A stretch of 64,000 nucleotides of DNA from Leptospira idonii (GTDB lineage: Bacteria; Spirochaetota; Leptospiria; Leptospirales; Leptospiraceae). A program made the position numbers and the translations under genes. The notes under the pieces are model-generated. The model was not told where the DNA came from and did not search any database. It worked only from the letters and a program-made list of their open reading frames with translations. The stretch lies in NCBI RefSeq assembly GCF_004770995.1, contig NZ_RQHW01000047.1:372001-436000 (forward strand), written 5' to 3'. Positions 27,159 through 36,592 of the stretch are shown piece by piece; position 1 is the stretch's first letter; every line of letters begins with the position of its first letter.

Positions 27159-27668
27159 TCAGTCGAGAGAAACGGTTTCTACAGTGAATGTAAGATTATC
27201 TCTGGAAAGAATTCTCACCATGGTGCCTTTAGGAATTCTTTCTTTTTCTGAGACTGCATCCCATACAGTACCTTGGAATTTCACCTTTCCTCCCAATTGT
27301 CCTACCAGAATATCCACTTCTACGGGAACAATCTGGCCTAAAAAATCATCTTTCACAAAAGGATCTACGCTTGATTCTGAACGAAATAATTTTTTTACAA
27401 TCTGCCCGCCTAACAAAATGGAACTTAGGCTTGTCCCCATCCAAAGAATGATTTGAGTTGTAATTTCCATTGGAAAAAGTCTGGAAGTGATTCCCGTAAT
27501 GATTGCGCCAATCCCTAAAAACATGACGAAGGTTCCTGGGATCAAAAATTCTAAAGCCAGGAGTAAAATTCCCCCGATGACCCAAAAATAAGGGGTTTGT
27601 TCTAAAAATACGTTCAATTTGATTCTCTTTTCCTGAAGCAAAGCCTCCAAACCCGTCTTTGGCAACAA
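27159..27668 (-). CDS. NfeD-family membrane protein
   Basis: The 169-residue protein has a short N-terminal part, membrane helices (VIGGILLLALEFLIPGTFVMFLG and neighbours, GIGAIITGIT) and a C-terminal OB-fold domain (VDILVGQLGGKVKFQGTVWDAVS). This is the short NfeD1b type without the serine-protease domain, the usual partner of SPFH proteins. It is first in the minus-strand NfeD-SPFH-SPFH operon, with about 104 bases before the next start codon. Confidence 0.9.
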   Translation of the reverse strand: MLPKTGLEALLQEKRIKLNVFLEQTPYFWVIGGILLLALEFLIPGTFVMFLGIGAIITGITSRLFPMEITTQIILWMGTSLSSILLGGQIVKKLFRSESSVDPFVKDDFLGQIVPVEVDILVGQLGGKVKFQGTVWDAVSEKERIPKGTMVRILSRDNLTFTVETVSLD

Positions 27669-27716
27669 AAATATACTTTGTTTCTTCTTCGATTCAGAAA
27701 CCCTGTCAGGATAGAT

Positions 27717-28154
27717 ATGAAGCGAGGATTTCTCATTTTCATTTTCTGTTTTTCTGCGTTACAGTTTTTGCAGACAGGGAAAGAGAATCCCGAGGAAAAA
27801 AATCCCTTACAGGCGAGCCCTGAGGTAATCTCCGTTTTGAAAAAGAGCTGTTACGATTGTCATTCGAATCGTACGGAGTGGCCTCTTTATTCTTATATAT
27901 TTCCAGTCTCTTATTTCGTAAAACATCATGTGGATGAAGGAAGAGACGAATTGAATTTTTCCCATTGGGAAAATCTAAGTCCGAAAAAGAAGGCTACTGC
28001 AGCCTATTCCATTATAGAAGAAATCGAGGAAGGAGAAATGCCTCTTACTTCCTACACGCTCATTCATAGAAACGCAGTCCTTTCCGAAAAGGAAGTGGAG
28101 CTGTTGAAAGAATGGGCTTTGCAATTAGAAGAAGAGAGCGAAAAGGAAAATTAG
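27717..28154 (+). CDS. Exported heme-binding-domain protein (CxxCH)
   Basis: I start this gene at ATG 27717 (145 residues), which has AGGAT just upstream and begins a signal peptide (MKRGFLIFIFCFSALQFLQ). The mature protein matches the small heme-binding domain family: a c-type heme site CYDCHSNRTEWPLYSY, then FPVSYFVKHHVDEGRDELNFS and GEMPLTSY, whose Met may be the second heme ligand. It is probably a periplasmic electron carrier or sensor. argH starts directly after its stop codon, though no functional link is evident. Confidence 0.87.
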   Translation: MKRGFLIFIFCFSALQFLQTGKENPEEKNPLQASPEVISVLKKSCYDCHSNRTEWPLYSYIFPVSYFVKHHVDEGRDELNFSHWENLSPKKKATAAYSIIEEIEEGEMPLTSYTLIHRNAVLSEKEVELLKEWALQLEEESEKEN

Positions 28155-29591
28155 ATGAAGGAAAAAAAATTATGGGGAGGAAGATTTGCGGAAGCTCCTT
28201 CCTCGCTGATGATCCGAATCGGAGAATCGATTAGTTTCGATCGGGAATTGTACAGTCAAGATATTACCGGTTCCATATCCCATTCCAGGATGTTGAAAAA
28301 GATAGGAATTTTAACCGCAGAGGAACAGAAAAAAATAGAAGATACCCTTCTTCTGATCAAAAAGGAAATCCAATCCGGCAAATTCGAATTTAAAATCGAA
28401 AATGAAGACATCCATATGTCTATCGAATCCAGGCTCACTGAAATTTTGGGAGACTTGGGAAAAAAACTCCACACCGCCAGATCCAGAAACGATCAGGTTT
28501 CTCAAGACGTTAGATTATACCTAAAGGAAGAAATTTCTAATATACTTGTTTTGTTATATTCCTTGCTCCAAACTTGGGTCGAAAAAGCGGAAAAGAATAT
28601 AGATGTCATCATTCCCGGATACACTCATCTTCAAATCGCCCAGCCCATCCGTGCCTCTCATTATTTTTTATCTCATTTTTGGGCCAACGTCAGGGACTTC
28701 GAAGATTTTGTTTCCGCTAAGAATAGAGCCGATGAATTAGTGTTAGGTTCTGGGGCACTTGCAGGAGTCAATTACCAAACGGATAGGGCCTTTCTTCAGA
28801 AAGATCTACAATTGGGAAGAATTTCCGAAAACTCAATGGATGCGGTGAGTCAAAGAGATCATATCCTGAAATTTTTATTCGCTTCATCTCAATACTACAT
28901 CCACGCTTCCCGTTTTTGTGAAGAAGTGATTCTGTTTTCTTCTCAGGAATTTTCTTATTTCCGTCTTCCCGATTCTTTGACTACAGGCTCCTCCATCATG
29001 CCTCAGAAAAAAAATCCTGATGTCGCAGAACTCATCCGAGGTAAAGCGGGAAGAGTTGTAGGGGGGCTCAATCATGTTCTTATGATGATGAAAGGAACTC
29101 CTTCTTCCTACAATAGGGACTTTCAGGAAGATAAAATCCCTTTATTCGATGCGGTCAAACAAGTGAAATTGGGAATCGAAGGAATTAGAGAGATGGTAAA
29201 CGGTTTGGAAGTGTTTCCGAACAATGCCATTCGCAGCCTTAGAAGCGGTTTTTCCACAGCCACCGATTTGGCGGATTGGCTTGTGTTTCAAAAAAAGATC
29301 CCCTTCCGTACTTCCCATGAAATCGTAGGTGAATTGGTTAAGGTTTGTTCTGCGAAGGGGTGGGATTTATTTACGATCCCCAGCGGAGAAAGGGGAAAAA
29401 TCAATCCTGTCCTTACCGATCCTGGCTATGAGGAAGCGATTGTTCTAGAGACTTCCTGCGATAAAAAGAATGTTCCCGGAGGAACTTCCAAATTGCAGCA
29501 AAAAGAACAATTGAAGTCCGCAAAACGAAAGTTGAAAGATCTTGAAAAAATGATACAAAACAATCTGACAAAAGGAAAGAAGAATGTATAA
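28155..29591 (+). CDS. argH: Argininosuccinate lyase
   Basis: ArgH splits argininosuccinate into arginine and fumarate, the last step of arginine synthesis. The 478-residue protein has the [13 protein letters not shown] start, the [13 protein letters not shown] substrate loop, [12 protein letters not shown] and the fumarase/lyase signature [12 protein letters not shown] with its catalytic serine. Length is normal. It begins right after the heme-protein stop and overlaps the cyclophilin gene by 8 bases. Confidence 0.97.
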   Translation: MKEKKLWGGRFAEAPSSLMIRIGESISFDRELYSQDITGSISHSRMLKKIGILTAEEQKKIEDTLLLIKKEIQSGKFEFKIENEDIHMSIESRLTEILGDLGKKLHTARSRNDQVSQDVRLYLKEEISNILVLLYSLLQTWVEKAEKNIDVIIPGYTHLQIAQPIRASHYFLSHFWANVRDFEDFVSAKNRADELVLGSGALAGVNYQTDRAFLQKDLQLGRISENSMDAVSQRDHILKFLFASSQYYIHASRFCEEVILFSSQEFSYFRLPDSLTTGSSIMPQKKNPDVAELIRGKAGRVVGGLNHVLMMMKGTPSSYNRDFQEDKIPLFDAVKQVKLGIEGIREMVNGLEVFPNNAIRSLRSGFSTATDLADWLVFQKKIPFRTSHEIVGELVKVCSAKGWDLFTIPSGERGKINPVLTDPGYEEAIVLETSCDKKNVPGGTSKLQQKEQLKSAKRKLKDLEKMIQNNLTKGKKNV

Positions 29592-30462
29592 AGTTTTAGG
29601 GAAACGTTCTCTGCTGATTTGGATCTGCATCGGGCTTGGATTTACTTCCATTCTTTGCAGCGACAAAAGATTCAAAAAAATGAACTACCAACCGGTCACT
29701 TACTCCCGTCCGAACGTAGTTGTGAAGAAATCGGAAACCACCAATGTTCCTCTTCCTTCCAAACCCGCCGTGTATGCTGTGATACAAACGACTGCTGGAA
29801 ATTTGGTATTGGAATTATTCACGAATGAAGCCCCAAAAACGGTTCAGAATTTCATCGATCTGGCACAAGGTGAGAAAGAATTTATTTCCGAGAAGGGAAC
29901 CGAAAGACGTCCGTTCTACGACGGATTGAAATTCCACAGAGTCATCAAAGACTTTATGATACAAGGCGGTTGTCCTAGAGGAGACGGAGGCGGCGGACCA
30001 GGTTATAAATTCGAAGACGAAATCAATGCGAAGTCTTTAGGTTTGGAAACTCTGAAAGTAAAAGATGCTCCTCAGTATCAGTCCCAACTACAAAGAGCTC
30101 TGTTTACGGAAATGAACATTCAATCCAGACAAGAATTGGAAGAGAAAACGGCCGAAGTGGAAGCAGCTTATACCGACGCATTGGAACTTCCTGTGATCGA
30201 AATCCTGCATCGCATCGGTTATAGATACAACGAAGTGCTCACAAGTAAAAAAGCGGTTCGAGGTTCTCTTGCTATGGCCAATGCAGGTCCGAACACGAAT
30301 GGATCCCAATTCTTCATCAACCAAGTGGACACTCCTCATCTGGACGGATTGCACACAGTATTCGGACAATTGGTTGAAGGCATGGATGTTCTGGATCGAA
30401 TCATCGATAAAGGAAATCTGCAAACAACGATCAAACATATCACAGTGGTGGACAAAAGATAA
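29584..30462 (+). CDS. Cyclophilin-type peptidyl-prolyl isomerase with a 75-residue insertion, exported
   Basis: The 292-residue protein begins with a hydrophobic export signal (about 9-24) ending in SILC, a possible lipoprotein cysteine at 25. The cyclophilin fold follows: [13 protein letters not shown] with the catalytic Arg, then after a gap [14 protein letters not shown] and [10 protein letters not shown]. Between GYKFEDEIN (about 148) and [11 protein letters not shown] (about 226) lies a helical, Glu-rich insertion absent from ordinary cyclophilins. It overlaps argH by 8 bases and shares one base with the next gene, so translation is coupled. Likely a periplasmic or surface folding helper. 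Confidence 0.9.
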   Translation: MYKVLGKRSLLIWICIGLGFTSILCSDKRFKKMNYQPVTYSRPNVVVKKSETTNVPLPSKPAVYAVIQTTAGNLVLELFTNEAPKTVQNFIDLAQGEKEFISEKGTERRPFYDGLKFHRVIKDFMIQGGCPRGDGGGGPGYKFEDEINAKSLGLETLKVKDAPQYQSQLQRALFTEMNIQSRQELEEKTAEVEAAYTDALELPVIEILHRIGYRYNEVLTSKKAVRGSLAMANAGPNTNGSQFFINQVDTPHLDGLHTVFGQLVEGMDVLDRIIDKGNLQTTIKHITVVDKR

Positions 30463-31061
30463 TGAATTACTTGGAAGGAGTCGAAATCATTCAAAAATAT
30501 ACGGCAGGTTCTTCCGTAGAACCGATTCTCGACTTCATCCGAGAGGTTCCTCATGATGAAGCCGGTTTTTCGAATGCATTGGATGAAATCGGGGGAATCA
30601 ATAAATATCCGGACACTCTGGTCGGACTTTTTTCCTATATGAGTTTTATTTTAGGACAGAAAGCCAAGGTGAACGATCTGTATGAAAAATCTTTGGATCG
30701 TTACGAAATCCTAAACCAACTTACTTCAAAAAGACGGCCGACAGAGGAAGAGGCAAAAATTAAAAAAACTCTCACCGACTTCATCTTAAAAGTGGAGAAG
30801 GTGTTCGAAATCCAGGATTTAACTGATGAGAGTTTGGTGAAGGAATTGAACCGTTTCGTTTCGGAAGCGAACCTTTACGGGGTGACTGAAAACGAAATCA
30901 AAACCCTGAAAATCTCTTCCAAAACGGTGGCTCTCATCGAGGCCCATTTGGACAAACACAGGGAAAGTTATTACCAATACAAAAAATTCAGGGAAATTCT
31001 GGAGAGGCTCATCCGAATTGCGGACTACATCATCGCAGAAGGAAAAAGAATGGCCTCTTAA
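30462..31061 (+). CDS. Unknown helical cytoplasmic protein
   Basis: I do not recognise this 199-residue protein. It has no signal peptide or membrane helix, and it is rich in Lys, Glu and Leu with predicted long helices, for example near the C-terminus (VALIEAHLDKHRESYYQYK). Its ATG shares a base with the cyclophilin stop (TAATG), so the two are translated together. The next gene starts 60 bases further on. Coding is supported by frame length, coupling and codon use like that of its neighbours. Confidence 0.65.
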   Translation: MNYLEGVEIIQKYTAGSSVEPILDFIREVPHDEAGFSNALDEIGGINKYPDTLVGLFSYMSFILGQKAKVNDLYEKSLDRYEILNQLTSKRRPTEEEAKIKKTLTDFILKVEKVFEIQDLTDESLVKELNRFVSEANLYGVTENEIKTLKISSKTVALIEAHLDKHRESYYQYKKFREILERLIRIADYIIAEGKRMAS

Positions 31062-31121
31062 TCTTTTTATGTCTTAAAAATTCTGATTAAGATTTTAAAA
31101 ATCTGCCGAAATTCTAAGTGT

Positions 31122-32111
31122 ATGCGCGCTTTGTATCTAGTTGGAATTTCCGTTTTTCTAACAACGATGAGTTTATTTTCTTTTCCCGACCGCGACGCTC
31201 GGGGAGAGAGAGTCGAAAACTTCGTCGCACTTCAGTCCAGAATCAAAGTTTCCCTCTCTCAAAGAAATTTTCAGGAAGGGGAGAGAATCCCTCTTCATTA
31301 TTCCATCCAAAATGTGGGGAAAGAAGTTGTGCGCATTTTTCCTGCGGGCGATTTTCGATATTCCTTTCAAATCATCATCAAGGACGAAGACGACAGATTG
31401 GTTCCTCCTTTGGAAGATCCTGAATTTCACGATCCGGTTCTAAAAAGAAGAACCACAGTCGTGAATTTGGTGGGGGACGAAAACAAGGAAATCAGTCTGC
31501 ACAGAAACGAATCCTTTTCCAAGACGATCTATTTGGATGAGTATTATTCTTTCCAACCTAACAAAAAGTATTTTATTACCGGTTATTTTTATCCCAATTA
31601 TACGGAAGATAAAAGTTCTTTTCTTCGATCAGAAAACACTGCCTCTTTCCTTTTGCAAAAATCCAAGAAGGAAAGAAATTTCACTCCGATCGCACAGAGT
31701 TTGGGGGAAACGGGGGTCATCACTCCGGAAGAAACCATCTTTCTATTTTTAGGAAGTGAAATGAGAAAAAACTGGGAATCTCATTTCAAGTGGCTCGATT
31801 TTTCCGAATACATTCTCGCTTATGATCGTTTCAGTTCCGTTTATATAGACAGCCATGTTTCCGATAGAGATGCGGTAGTGGAAGAATTCAAACAATATCT
31901 CACTTCTTCTCCGTCCGGGATTTTGAAATACTTCAAGGTTCTTTCCGTGGATTATCCTTCCAGAAACGATGCCAGAGTGCAAGTTTATGTTGAAAGAATG
32001 CAAGGCCGCTTTAAAACAAGATATGAATATAGTTATTCCTTAAAAAAAGACGAGGGAATGAGAGTTGGATATTGGCAGATTAAGAATTTACTGGTTAAGG
32101 TGAAAAAATGA
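31122..32111 (+). CDS. Exported protein of unknown function, translationally coupled to fliM
   Basis: The 329-residue protein has a signal peptide (MRALYLVGISVFLTTMSLFS) and an Ig-like beta-sandwich (IPLHYSIQNVGKEVVRIFPAGD onward, shortened) of the type found in intracellular-protease-inhibitor-like domains. The C-terminal part may be NTF2-like (DRDAVVEEFKQYL, RVQVYVERMQGRF). Its stop overlaps the fliM ATG (ATGA), so the two are made together, although one is exported and the other is a switch protein. A partial sigma-28-type element (GCCGAAAT) lies about 15 bases before its start. Confidence 0.7.
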   Translation: MRALYLVGISVFLTTMSLFSFPDRDARGERVENFVALQSRIKVSLSQRNFQEGERIPLHYSIQNVGKEVVRIFPAGDFRYSFQIIIKDEDDRLVPPLEDPEFHDPVLKRRTTVVNLVGDENKEISLHRNESFSKTIYLDEYYSFQPNKKYFITGYFYPNYTEDKSSFLRSENTASFLLQKSKKERNFTPIAQSLGETGVITPEETIFLFLGSEMRKNWESHFKWLDFSEYILAYDRFSSVYIDSHVSDRDAVVEEFKQYLTSSPSGILKYFKVLSVDYPSRNDARVQVYVERMQGRFKTRYEYSYSLKKDEGMRVGYWQIKNLLVKVKK

Positions 32112-33148
32112 CCGAAATCCTTTCACAAGACGAAATTGATGCACTGTTAAATGCCATCTCCTCGGGAGAGGTTTCCGAAGACGAATATTCGTCCGTAGGA
32201 GAGCAGAAAAAGGTAAAAATTTACGACTTCAAACGTCCGGATAAATTCTCAAAAGACCAAATTCGTACCTTGCAGATGATGCACGAAACTTTCGCTCGTT
32301 TGGCGACAACAGGTTTGTCCGCTCAGCTTCGTGCCTTGGTGGTCGTGCATGTGGCTTCCGTGGATCAGCTTACCTATGAGGAATTCATTCGTTCCATTCC
32401 GAATCCAACCACTCTTGCCGTCATCAATATGGACCCTTTGCGTGGTTCCGCCATTCTAGAGATAGACCCTTCCATCTCTTTTACTATCATCGATCGTTTG
32501 TTCGGTGGTAAAGGGGAATCTTCTAAAGTCAACAGGGAACTTTCCGATATCGAGCTTTCCGATATCGAGCTTTCCGTAATGGAAGGTATCATTGTCCGTA
32601 TCTTAGGAAACTTGAGAGAATCTTGGTCTACTGTAATCGATCTTCGTCCTCGTTTGGGAAACATTGAAACGAACCCACAGTTCGCTCAGGTGGTTCCTCC
32701 CAATGACATGGTGGTATTGATCACCTTGGAAACAAAAGTAGGGGAAGTGGAAGGGATGACCAACCTTTGTATTCCTTACATCACAATCGAACCGATCATC
32801 AATAAACTTTCCGCTCAATACTGGTATTCCTCCATCCGTAAAGGGGAAGTGGACGAGAATAGAGCGGTGATCCAAGAACGTCTCGATCAGGTAAAAATTC
32901 CTCTTATCTCGGAGGTGGGAAGCGTGGATATTTCATTAAACGATTTGATGAACCTTCATGCAGGGGATGTGATCAAATTGGAAAACACTCCTATTAAATC
33001 GGATCTGACCGTTAAGGTAGGAGACAGAGGGAAATTCAAAGCGACTCCGGGAAGAGTGGGGAACCGTTTGGCCATTCAGATAGGAGACAGCATCGAAGAC
33101 ATTCCGGACGAGTTATTAGGTTCCACAAGATCCGAGCAGGAATATTAA
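32108..33148 (+). CDS. fliM: FliM flagellar motor switch protein
   Basis: FliM binds phosphorylated CheY and reverses the motor. The 346-residue protein starts with the CheY-binding peptide ILSQDEIDALL, has the middle CheC-like domain (FEIDPSISFTIIDRLFGGKGE shortened) and the C-terminal SpoA domain (ISLNDLMNLHAGDVIKLEN). A five-residue tandem duplication (LSDIE-LSDIE) occurs in the middle domain; see the repeat entry. It overlaps the upstream exported-protein gene by 4 bases. Confidence 0.96.
   Translation: MTEILSQDEIDALLNAISSGEVSEDEYSSVGEQKKVKIYDFKRPDKFSKDQIRTLQMMHETFARLATTGLSAQLRALVVVHVASVDQLTYEEFIRSIPNPTTLAVINMDPLRGSAILEIDPSISFTIIDRLFGGKGESSKVNRELSDIELSDIELSVMEGIIVRILGNLRESWSTVIDLRPRLGNIETNPQFAQVVPPNDMVVLITLETKVGEVEGMTNLCIPYITIEPIINKLSAQYWYSSIRKGEVDENRAVIQERLDQVKIPLISEVGSVDISLNDLMNLHAGDVIKLENTPIKSDLTVKVGDRGKFKATPGRVGNRLAIQIGDSIEDIPDELLGSTRSEQEY
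32540..32569 (+). repeat. 15-bp perfect tandem duplication inside fliM
   Basis: CTTTCCGATATCGAG occurs at 32540-32554 and again at 32555-32569, and CTTTCCG follows once more at 32570. It adds five residues in frame to a helix of the FliM middle domain where other FliM proteins have one ELxDIE copy. Confidence 0.9.
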
Positions 33149-33178
33149 TCCGACCGGGTTTTGTTGGGAGATTGTTTT

Positions 33179-34516
33179 TTGTCGTTTCGGTTTGTTTTTC
33201 TTTCTGTTTCTTTTTTACCGATCTATTTCTTTCTTATTTTCGCAAACTCTTTGTTTGCCGAGGATAAGAAAGTTGTTTCGAATTCGCATAAGAAAAAAAA
33301 TCCTAAGCTGATCGTTCTTTCCATAGATGGATTTCCAGGATACTATTTCGATTCTCCTGAAATTTTGGAATTGATTCCCAACCTAAAAGCATTTTCAGAA
33401 AGATCTTCTTTTTCCAATCGAATCCGGACAGTGAATCCTACTGTCACTTATCCTTCCCATACTTCTATGGTGACGGGAACGGATCCTGCTCAACACGGAA
33501 TCTATAACAATACTTTAGTGGACCCTTTCGAAAGAAATGACGGGGGTTGGATGTGGTATGCGGAAGATATCGCAGTTCCTTCTCTTTGGGATTTTGCCTC
33601 TAAAAAAGGTTTAAAAACGGGAAATGTTTTTTGGCCGGTCACAGTAGGAGCAGGGATCGACTATAATCTTCCTCAAATTTGGCGCAAAAGAATTCAGGAA
33701 GACGATAAACTGTTAAGAGTTTTGTCCACGAAAGGATTGCATAAGGAAGCGGAACTATCCGTAGGAGAACCGTTAAACGATGTCACTAAAGATTCCGTAA
33801 AATTCAAAACAGGTGTTTGGCTCTGGGAAAAATATTCCCCTGATTTAATGTTTCTTTATACTACCGACTTGGACAGTTCCCATCATGCATACGGTCCGTT
33901 TTCCGATCAGGCAAAGGAAAAATTAAAACAAATCGATTCCTTATTCGGAGAATTCATCAAATCGATTCGTTTGTATGAAAGAGACGATTTGGCTCTCATT
34001 CTGATTTCCGATCATGGTTTTCATTCTGCCGATAAAATTTGTTCCCCTAATTTGTATTTGTTGAATAAGGGATGGATTCGGCAGGAATCCTCTTCCTATG
34101 ATTTGATTTTCAAAAGTTCCGGGGGATCTGCGATTTTACTTCCGGGTAAAAAGAACTTTCTTTCCGAAGAGGAAAAAATTTCCATCGGAAACGATTTGGA
34201 AACAAATTGTCCCGGAGCGGAATGGAGAGCCGGGGAAGAAGATCTTAAGTTTTTGAGAAAGACCCAACATCCGAATGCATTAGGATATCTTTATACAAAG
34301 GAAAAAATATATTTCTCTGGAACTAGAAAAGGAGAACTTTTTTCCTCATCCAAATCTATGATCCACGGGCACGGATATGAAAACACGAATCCTGAGATGA
34401 AAACCATCGGAGGAGTGTATTGGAAGGGAACAAGAGACGAAACAAAATGGAAGATGCATTCCGTGAAAGATGTATTTGTTTTTTCTTGTCGCCTTTTGGA
34501 TTTGGAATGTAAATAA
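33179..34516 (+). CDS. Exported type I phosphodiesterase / nucleotide pyrophosphatase-family enzyme
   Basis: The family (alkaline-phosphatase fold) hydrolyses nucleotide or lipid phosphodiesters with two zinc ions. I start it at TTG 33179 (445 residues), since GGGAG lies 8 bases ahead; TTG 33161 is possible. A signal peptide (SVSFLPIYFFLIFANSLFA) comes first. The active site is visible: LIVLSIDGFPGYYF with the metal Asp, NPTVTYPSHTSMVTG with the nucleophile Thr, TDLDSSHHAYGP, and ISDHGF with metal Asp and His; a later IHGHGY supplies a final His. Periplasmic or surface location is likely. Follows fliM by 30 bases; substrate unknown. Confidence 0.9.
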   Translation: MSFRFVFLSVSFLPIYFFLIFANSLFAEDKKVVSNSHKKKNPKLIVLSIDGFPGYYFDSPEILELIPNLKAFSERSSFSNRIRTVNPTVTYPSHTSMVTGTDPAQHGIYNNTLVDPFERNDGGWMWYAEDIAVPSLWDFASKKGLKTGNVFWPVTVGAGIDYNLPQIWRKRIQEDDKLLRVLSTKGLHKEAELSVGEPLNDVTKDSVKFKTGVWLWEKYSPDLMFLYTTDLDSSHHAYGPFSDQAKEKLKQIDSLFGEFIKSIRLYERDDLALILISDHGFHSADKICSPNLYLLNKGWIRQESSSYDLIFKSSGGSAILLPGKKNFLSEEEKISIGNDLETNCPGAEWRAGEEDLKFLRKTQHPNALGYLYTKEKIYFSGTRKGELFSSSKSMIHGHGYENTNPEMKTIGGVYWKGTRDETKWKMHSVKDVFVFSCRLLDLECK

Positions 34517-34549
34517 AACTTCCGTATCGGAATCGAAGATACGGAAGTT
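34517..34549 (-). terminator. Hairpin between convergent genes, terminator for the DJ-1-like gene
   Basis: AACTTCCGTATC (34517-34528) and GATACGGAAGTT (34538-34549) form a perfect 12-bp stem. On the minus strand it is followed by TTTTATTT, so it best fits termination of the minus-strand gene ending at 34568. The plus-strand side has no T run. Confidence 0.65.
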
Positions 34550-34567
34550 CTAACCGTTGATTGTATG

Positions 34568-35338
34568 TTAGTTTTTAATTGCGGAAAGTAATTTCACCAT
34601 TTCTTTTCCTACTTTTGCGGCGGATTGAGGATTTTGTCCCGTGATGAGCCTTTCATCCACTTCCACATGTTCTTTCCAGGGTTCCGATTTTTTATAATTT
34701 GCTCCTCTCTCTTTCAGTTTATCTTCCAAAAGAAATGGAACCACTTTCGTAAGTCCCACAGCTTCCTCTTCTTCGTTCGTAAAACCGTTTACCTTTTTGC
34801 CTTCGATCAAATATTTTCCATTGGAAAGTTTTAAGTTTACTAAGCCGGAAGGGCCGTGGCAAACAGCGGCGACCACTCCACCCGATTCATAAATCTCAGC
34901 CGCTTTTTTTCCGATGAGATTTGCTTCCGGAAAGTCCCACATAGTTCCGTGTCCGCCTGCATAAAAGATGGCAATGTAATCTTTCGAGTTGATCGTTTCC
35001 GGTTTGAAAGAGTTGGAAATTTTTTTCTGATATACTTTGTTTTCCCAAAACTCTTTATTGATCGGATCTTCCAGATCCTTTCCATCTACGGGAGATAGTC
35101 CTCCTTTGGGGCTGACGAAATCAATTTCGTATCCTGCTTCTTTCAACTCTTTCCAAGGATGGCTGACTTCTCCCAGATAATAACCTGTCGGCTTACCAGT
35201 GTTTCCTTTCACTCCGTGGCTTGTGATGACGAATAATACTTTCTTCATTTGATTTGTACTCCTTGGGTTTGCTTGCAGTAGTCCTGAACCGAGAATCAGT
35301 GCTGCGGCAGTTATGAAACTTGCTTTTAAGATCTTCAT
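34568..35338 (-). CDS. Exported DJ-1/PfpI-superfamily protein (Hsp31 / glyoxalase III-like)
   Basis: The 256-residue protein has a signal peptide (residues 1-23) and then an Hsp31/GLX3-type domain: VITSHG, GEVSHPWKELKEAGY with Glu57, FYAGGHGTMWD, and the nucleophile elbow AAVCHGPSGL with Cys160-His161. Relatives convert methylglyoxal to lactate without glutathione or act as chaperones. Both the first ATG (GGAGG 5 bases ahead) and an internal ATG at 35248 (AAGGAG 10 bases ahead) have ribosome sites. The internal start would give a form without signal peptide. Divergent from a lysR gene that may control it. Confidence 0.88.
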   Translation of the reverse strand: MKILKASFITAAALILGSGLLQANPRSTNQMKKVLFVITSHGVKGNTGKPTGYYLGEVSHPWKELKEAGYEIDFVSPKGGLSPVDGKDLEDPINKEFWENKVYQKKISNSFKPETINSKDYIAIFYAGGHGTMWDFPEANLIGKKAAEIYESGGVVAAVCHGPSGLVNLKLSNGKYLIEGKKVNGFTNEEEEAVGLTKVVPFLLEDKLKERGANYKKSEPWKEHVEVDERLITGQNPQSAAKVGKEMVKLLSAIKN

Positions 35339-35472
35339 GTTTTCCTCCGAACTTTGACGGAAATCCTTAACGTCCAGAATTTCAGTTTATCCATTTTTAG
35401 ACAAATAAAGAAATATATAAAAAAACTAATGGTGTTTATATGAATATATAATATAATTTATACTTATTTTCT

Positions 35473-36372
35473 ATGATCAATTTGGAACTCTACAGAACGT
35501 TTTTCACCATTTATAGGGAAGGCACTTTGACCAGAGCCGCTTCCCAATTACTGATGACACAACCGGGAATCAGCCAACAGCTGCAAAGTCTGGAGAACTA
35601 TGTCGGTAAACAGTTGTTTGAGAGAACCAGTAGAAGGATGATCCCAACCGAATACGGAAAAATTCTATACACCCAAATCGTGGAACCAATGGAAAAGTTG
35701 AACGGGATCGAGGAAGAGTTCAGAGGAATTCATCTGAAAAAGGAATCCAAAATCGAATTAGGAAGCCCCATCGAGTTTTATTCCGAATATTTGATTCCTT
35801 TGGCGGCGAGGTCTGATTCCGATTTTAGAATCAGTTTCGGAGTGGTCTCCGAACTCATCGACAAACTTAGAAAAGAGGAGATTCAATTGGCGATTGTAAG
35901 CCAAAAACTTACCGATCCGGAGATAGAGTATGATCCTTTCATTGAGGAAGAGTTCGTTTTGGTGGGATCTCCTTCGTTAGATAGATCCGATTTTCCGAAA
36001 CGGAACAAGTTCGGTAAAGAATGGGAGATGGAAAAAGAAAAATGGCTTTTGAAACAGAATTGGTTTGTTTACAGTTCCGATTTAGCGATTGTTCGTCGGT
36101 TTTGGAAGGAAAATTTTCAGAAAAGACCTGTTCTTCGACCTAAATTGGTTCTTCCTAACTTGAAATTGATTTTAGAAAGTCTGTCCGTAGGAAACGGAAT
36201 CAGTGTCCTCCCTAAGTATTTATTTAGAAATACAAAAAAAAGTTTTGTGATGTTTCCCGAATGTAAAGAAGCGAAAAATCATTTGTATTTCGCCTCTTTA
36301 CTAGGTTCTAAGGAAAAAACGAAAGAGATAAAATCTAAAATCATTCAGCTTGTAGATAAAGATAAAAAATGA
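35473..36372 (+). CDS. LysR-family transcriptional regulator
   Basis: The 299-residue protein has the N-terminal winged helix-turn-helix (YREGTLTRAASQLLMTQPGIS, shortened) and LysR-type dimerisation helix, then a substrate-binding domain ending with LSVGNGISVLPKYL. It is divergent from the DJ-1-like gene across 134 very AT-rich bases that must hold both promoters. LysR proteins usually act on the divergent neighbour, so a role in inducing the DJ-1-like protein, perhaps by a reactive aldehyde, is inferred. Effector unknown. Confidence 0.93.
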   Translation: MINLELYRTFFTIYREGTLTRAASQLLMTQPGISQQLQSLENYVGKQLFERTSRRMIPTEYGKILYTQIVEPMEKLNGIEEEFRGIHLKKESKIELGSPIEFYSEYLIPLAARSDSDFRISFGVVSELIDKLRKEEIQLAIVSQKLTDPEIEYDPFIEEEFVLVGSPSLDRSDFPKRNKFGKEWEMEKEKWLLKQNWFVYSSDLAIVRRFWKENFQKRPVLRPKLVLPNLKLILESLSVGNGISVLPKYLFRNTKKSFVMFPECKEAKNHLYFASLLGSKEKTKEIKSKIIQLVDKDKK

Positions 36373-36376
36373 GTTT

Positions 36377-36592
36377 TTACCTTTTCCAGTGAATGCATTC
36401 TCCCGGACATTCATCCATTTCTTTTTGTACTCTTTGAGTATCTTCATCCGGAATGCTGGCGTCATTGATGAATTCTCCCCCTAAATGGGTTTGAGAAACG
36501 TCATCATCATCCATCATAAAGTATTTGGGCAGATTGTCCGCACACTGGTTGCAGGATGTGCAATTGTCTTTATCAACGTATGCTTTTTTCAT
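36377..36592 (-). CDS. Small ferredoxin with one [4Fe-4S] cluster
   Basis: The 71-residue protein has C11xxC14xxC17 near the start and C62-P-G-E-C66 near the end, a single-cluster ferredoxin pattern. Between them is a very acidic stretch (MDDDDVS) suited to docking on a basic partner. C66 is an extra cysteine that may replace or support a ligand. Its ATG overlaps the stop of the SemiSWEET gene by 4 bases, so the two are cotranslated. Which redox partner it serves is not visible. Confidence 0.88.
   Translation of the reverse strand: MKKAYVDKDNCTSCNQCADNLPKYFMMDDDDVSQTHLGGEFINDASIPDEDTQRVQKEMDECPGECIHWKR

Noticed and set aside
34026..34033. Exact GCCGATAA on the plus strand
   Set aside because: It is inside the phosphodiesterase coding sequence in a well-conserved frame and no gene starts soon after. 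It shows that chance matches to the sigma-28 box occur here.
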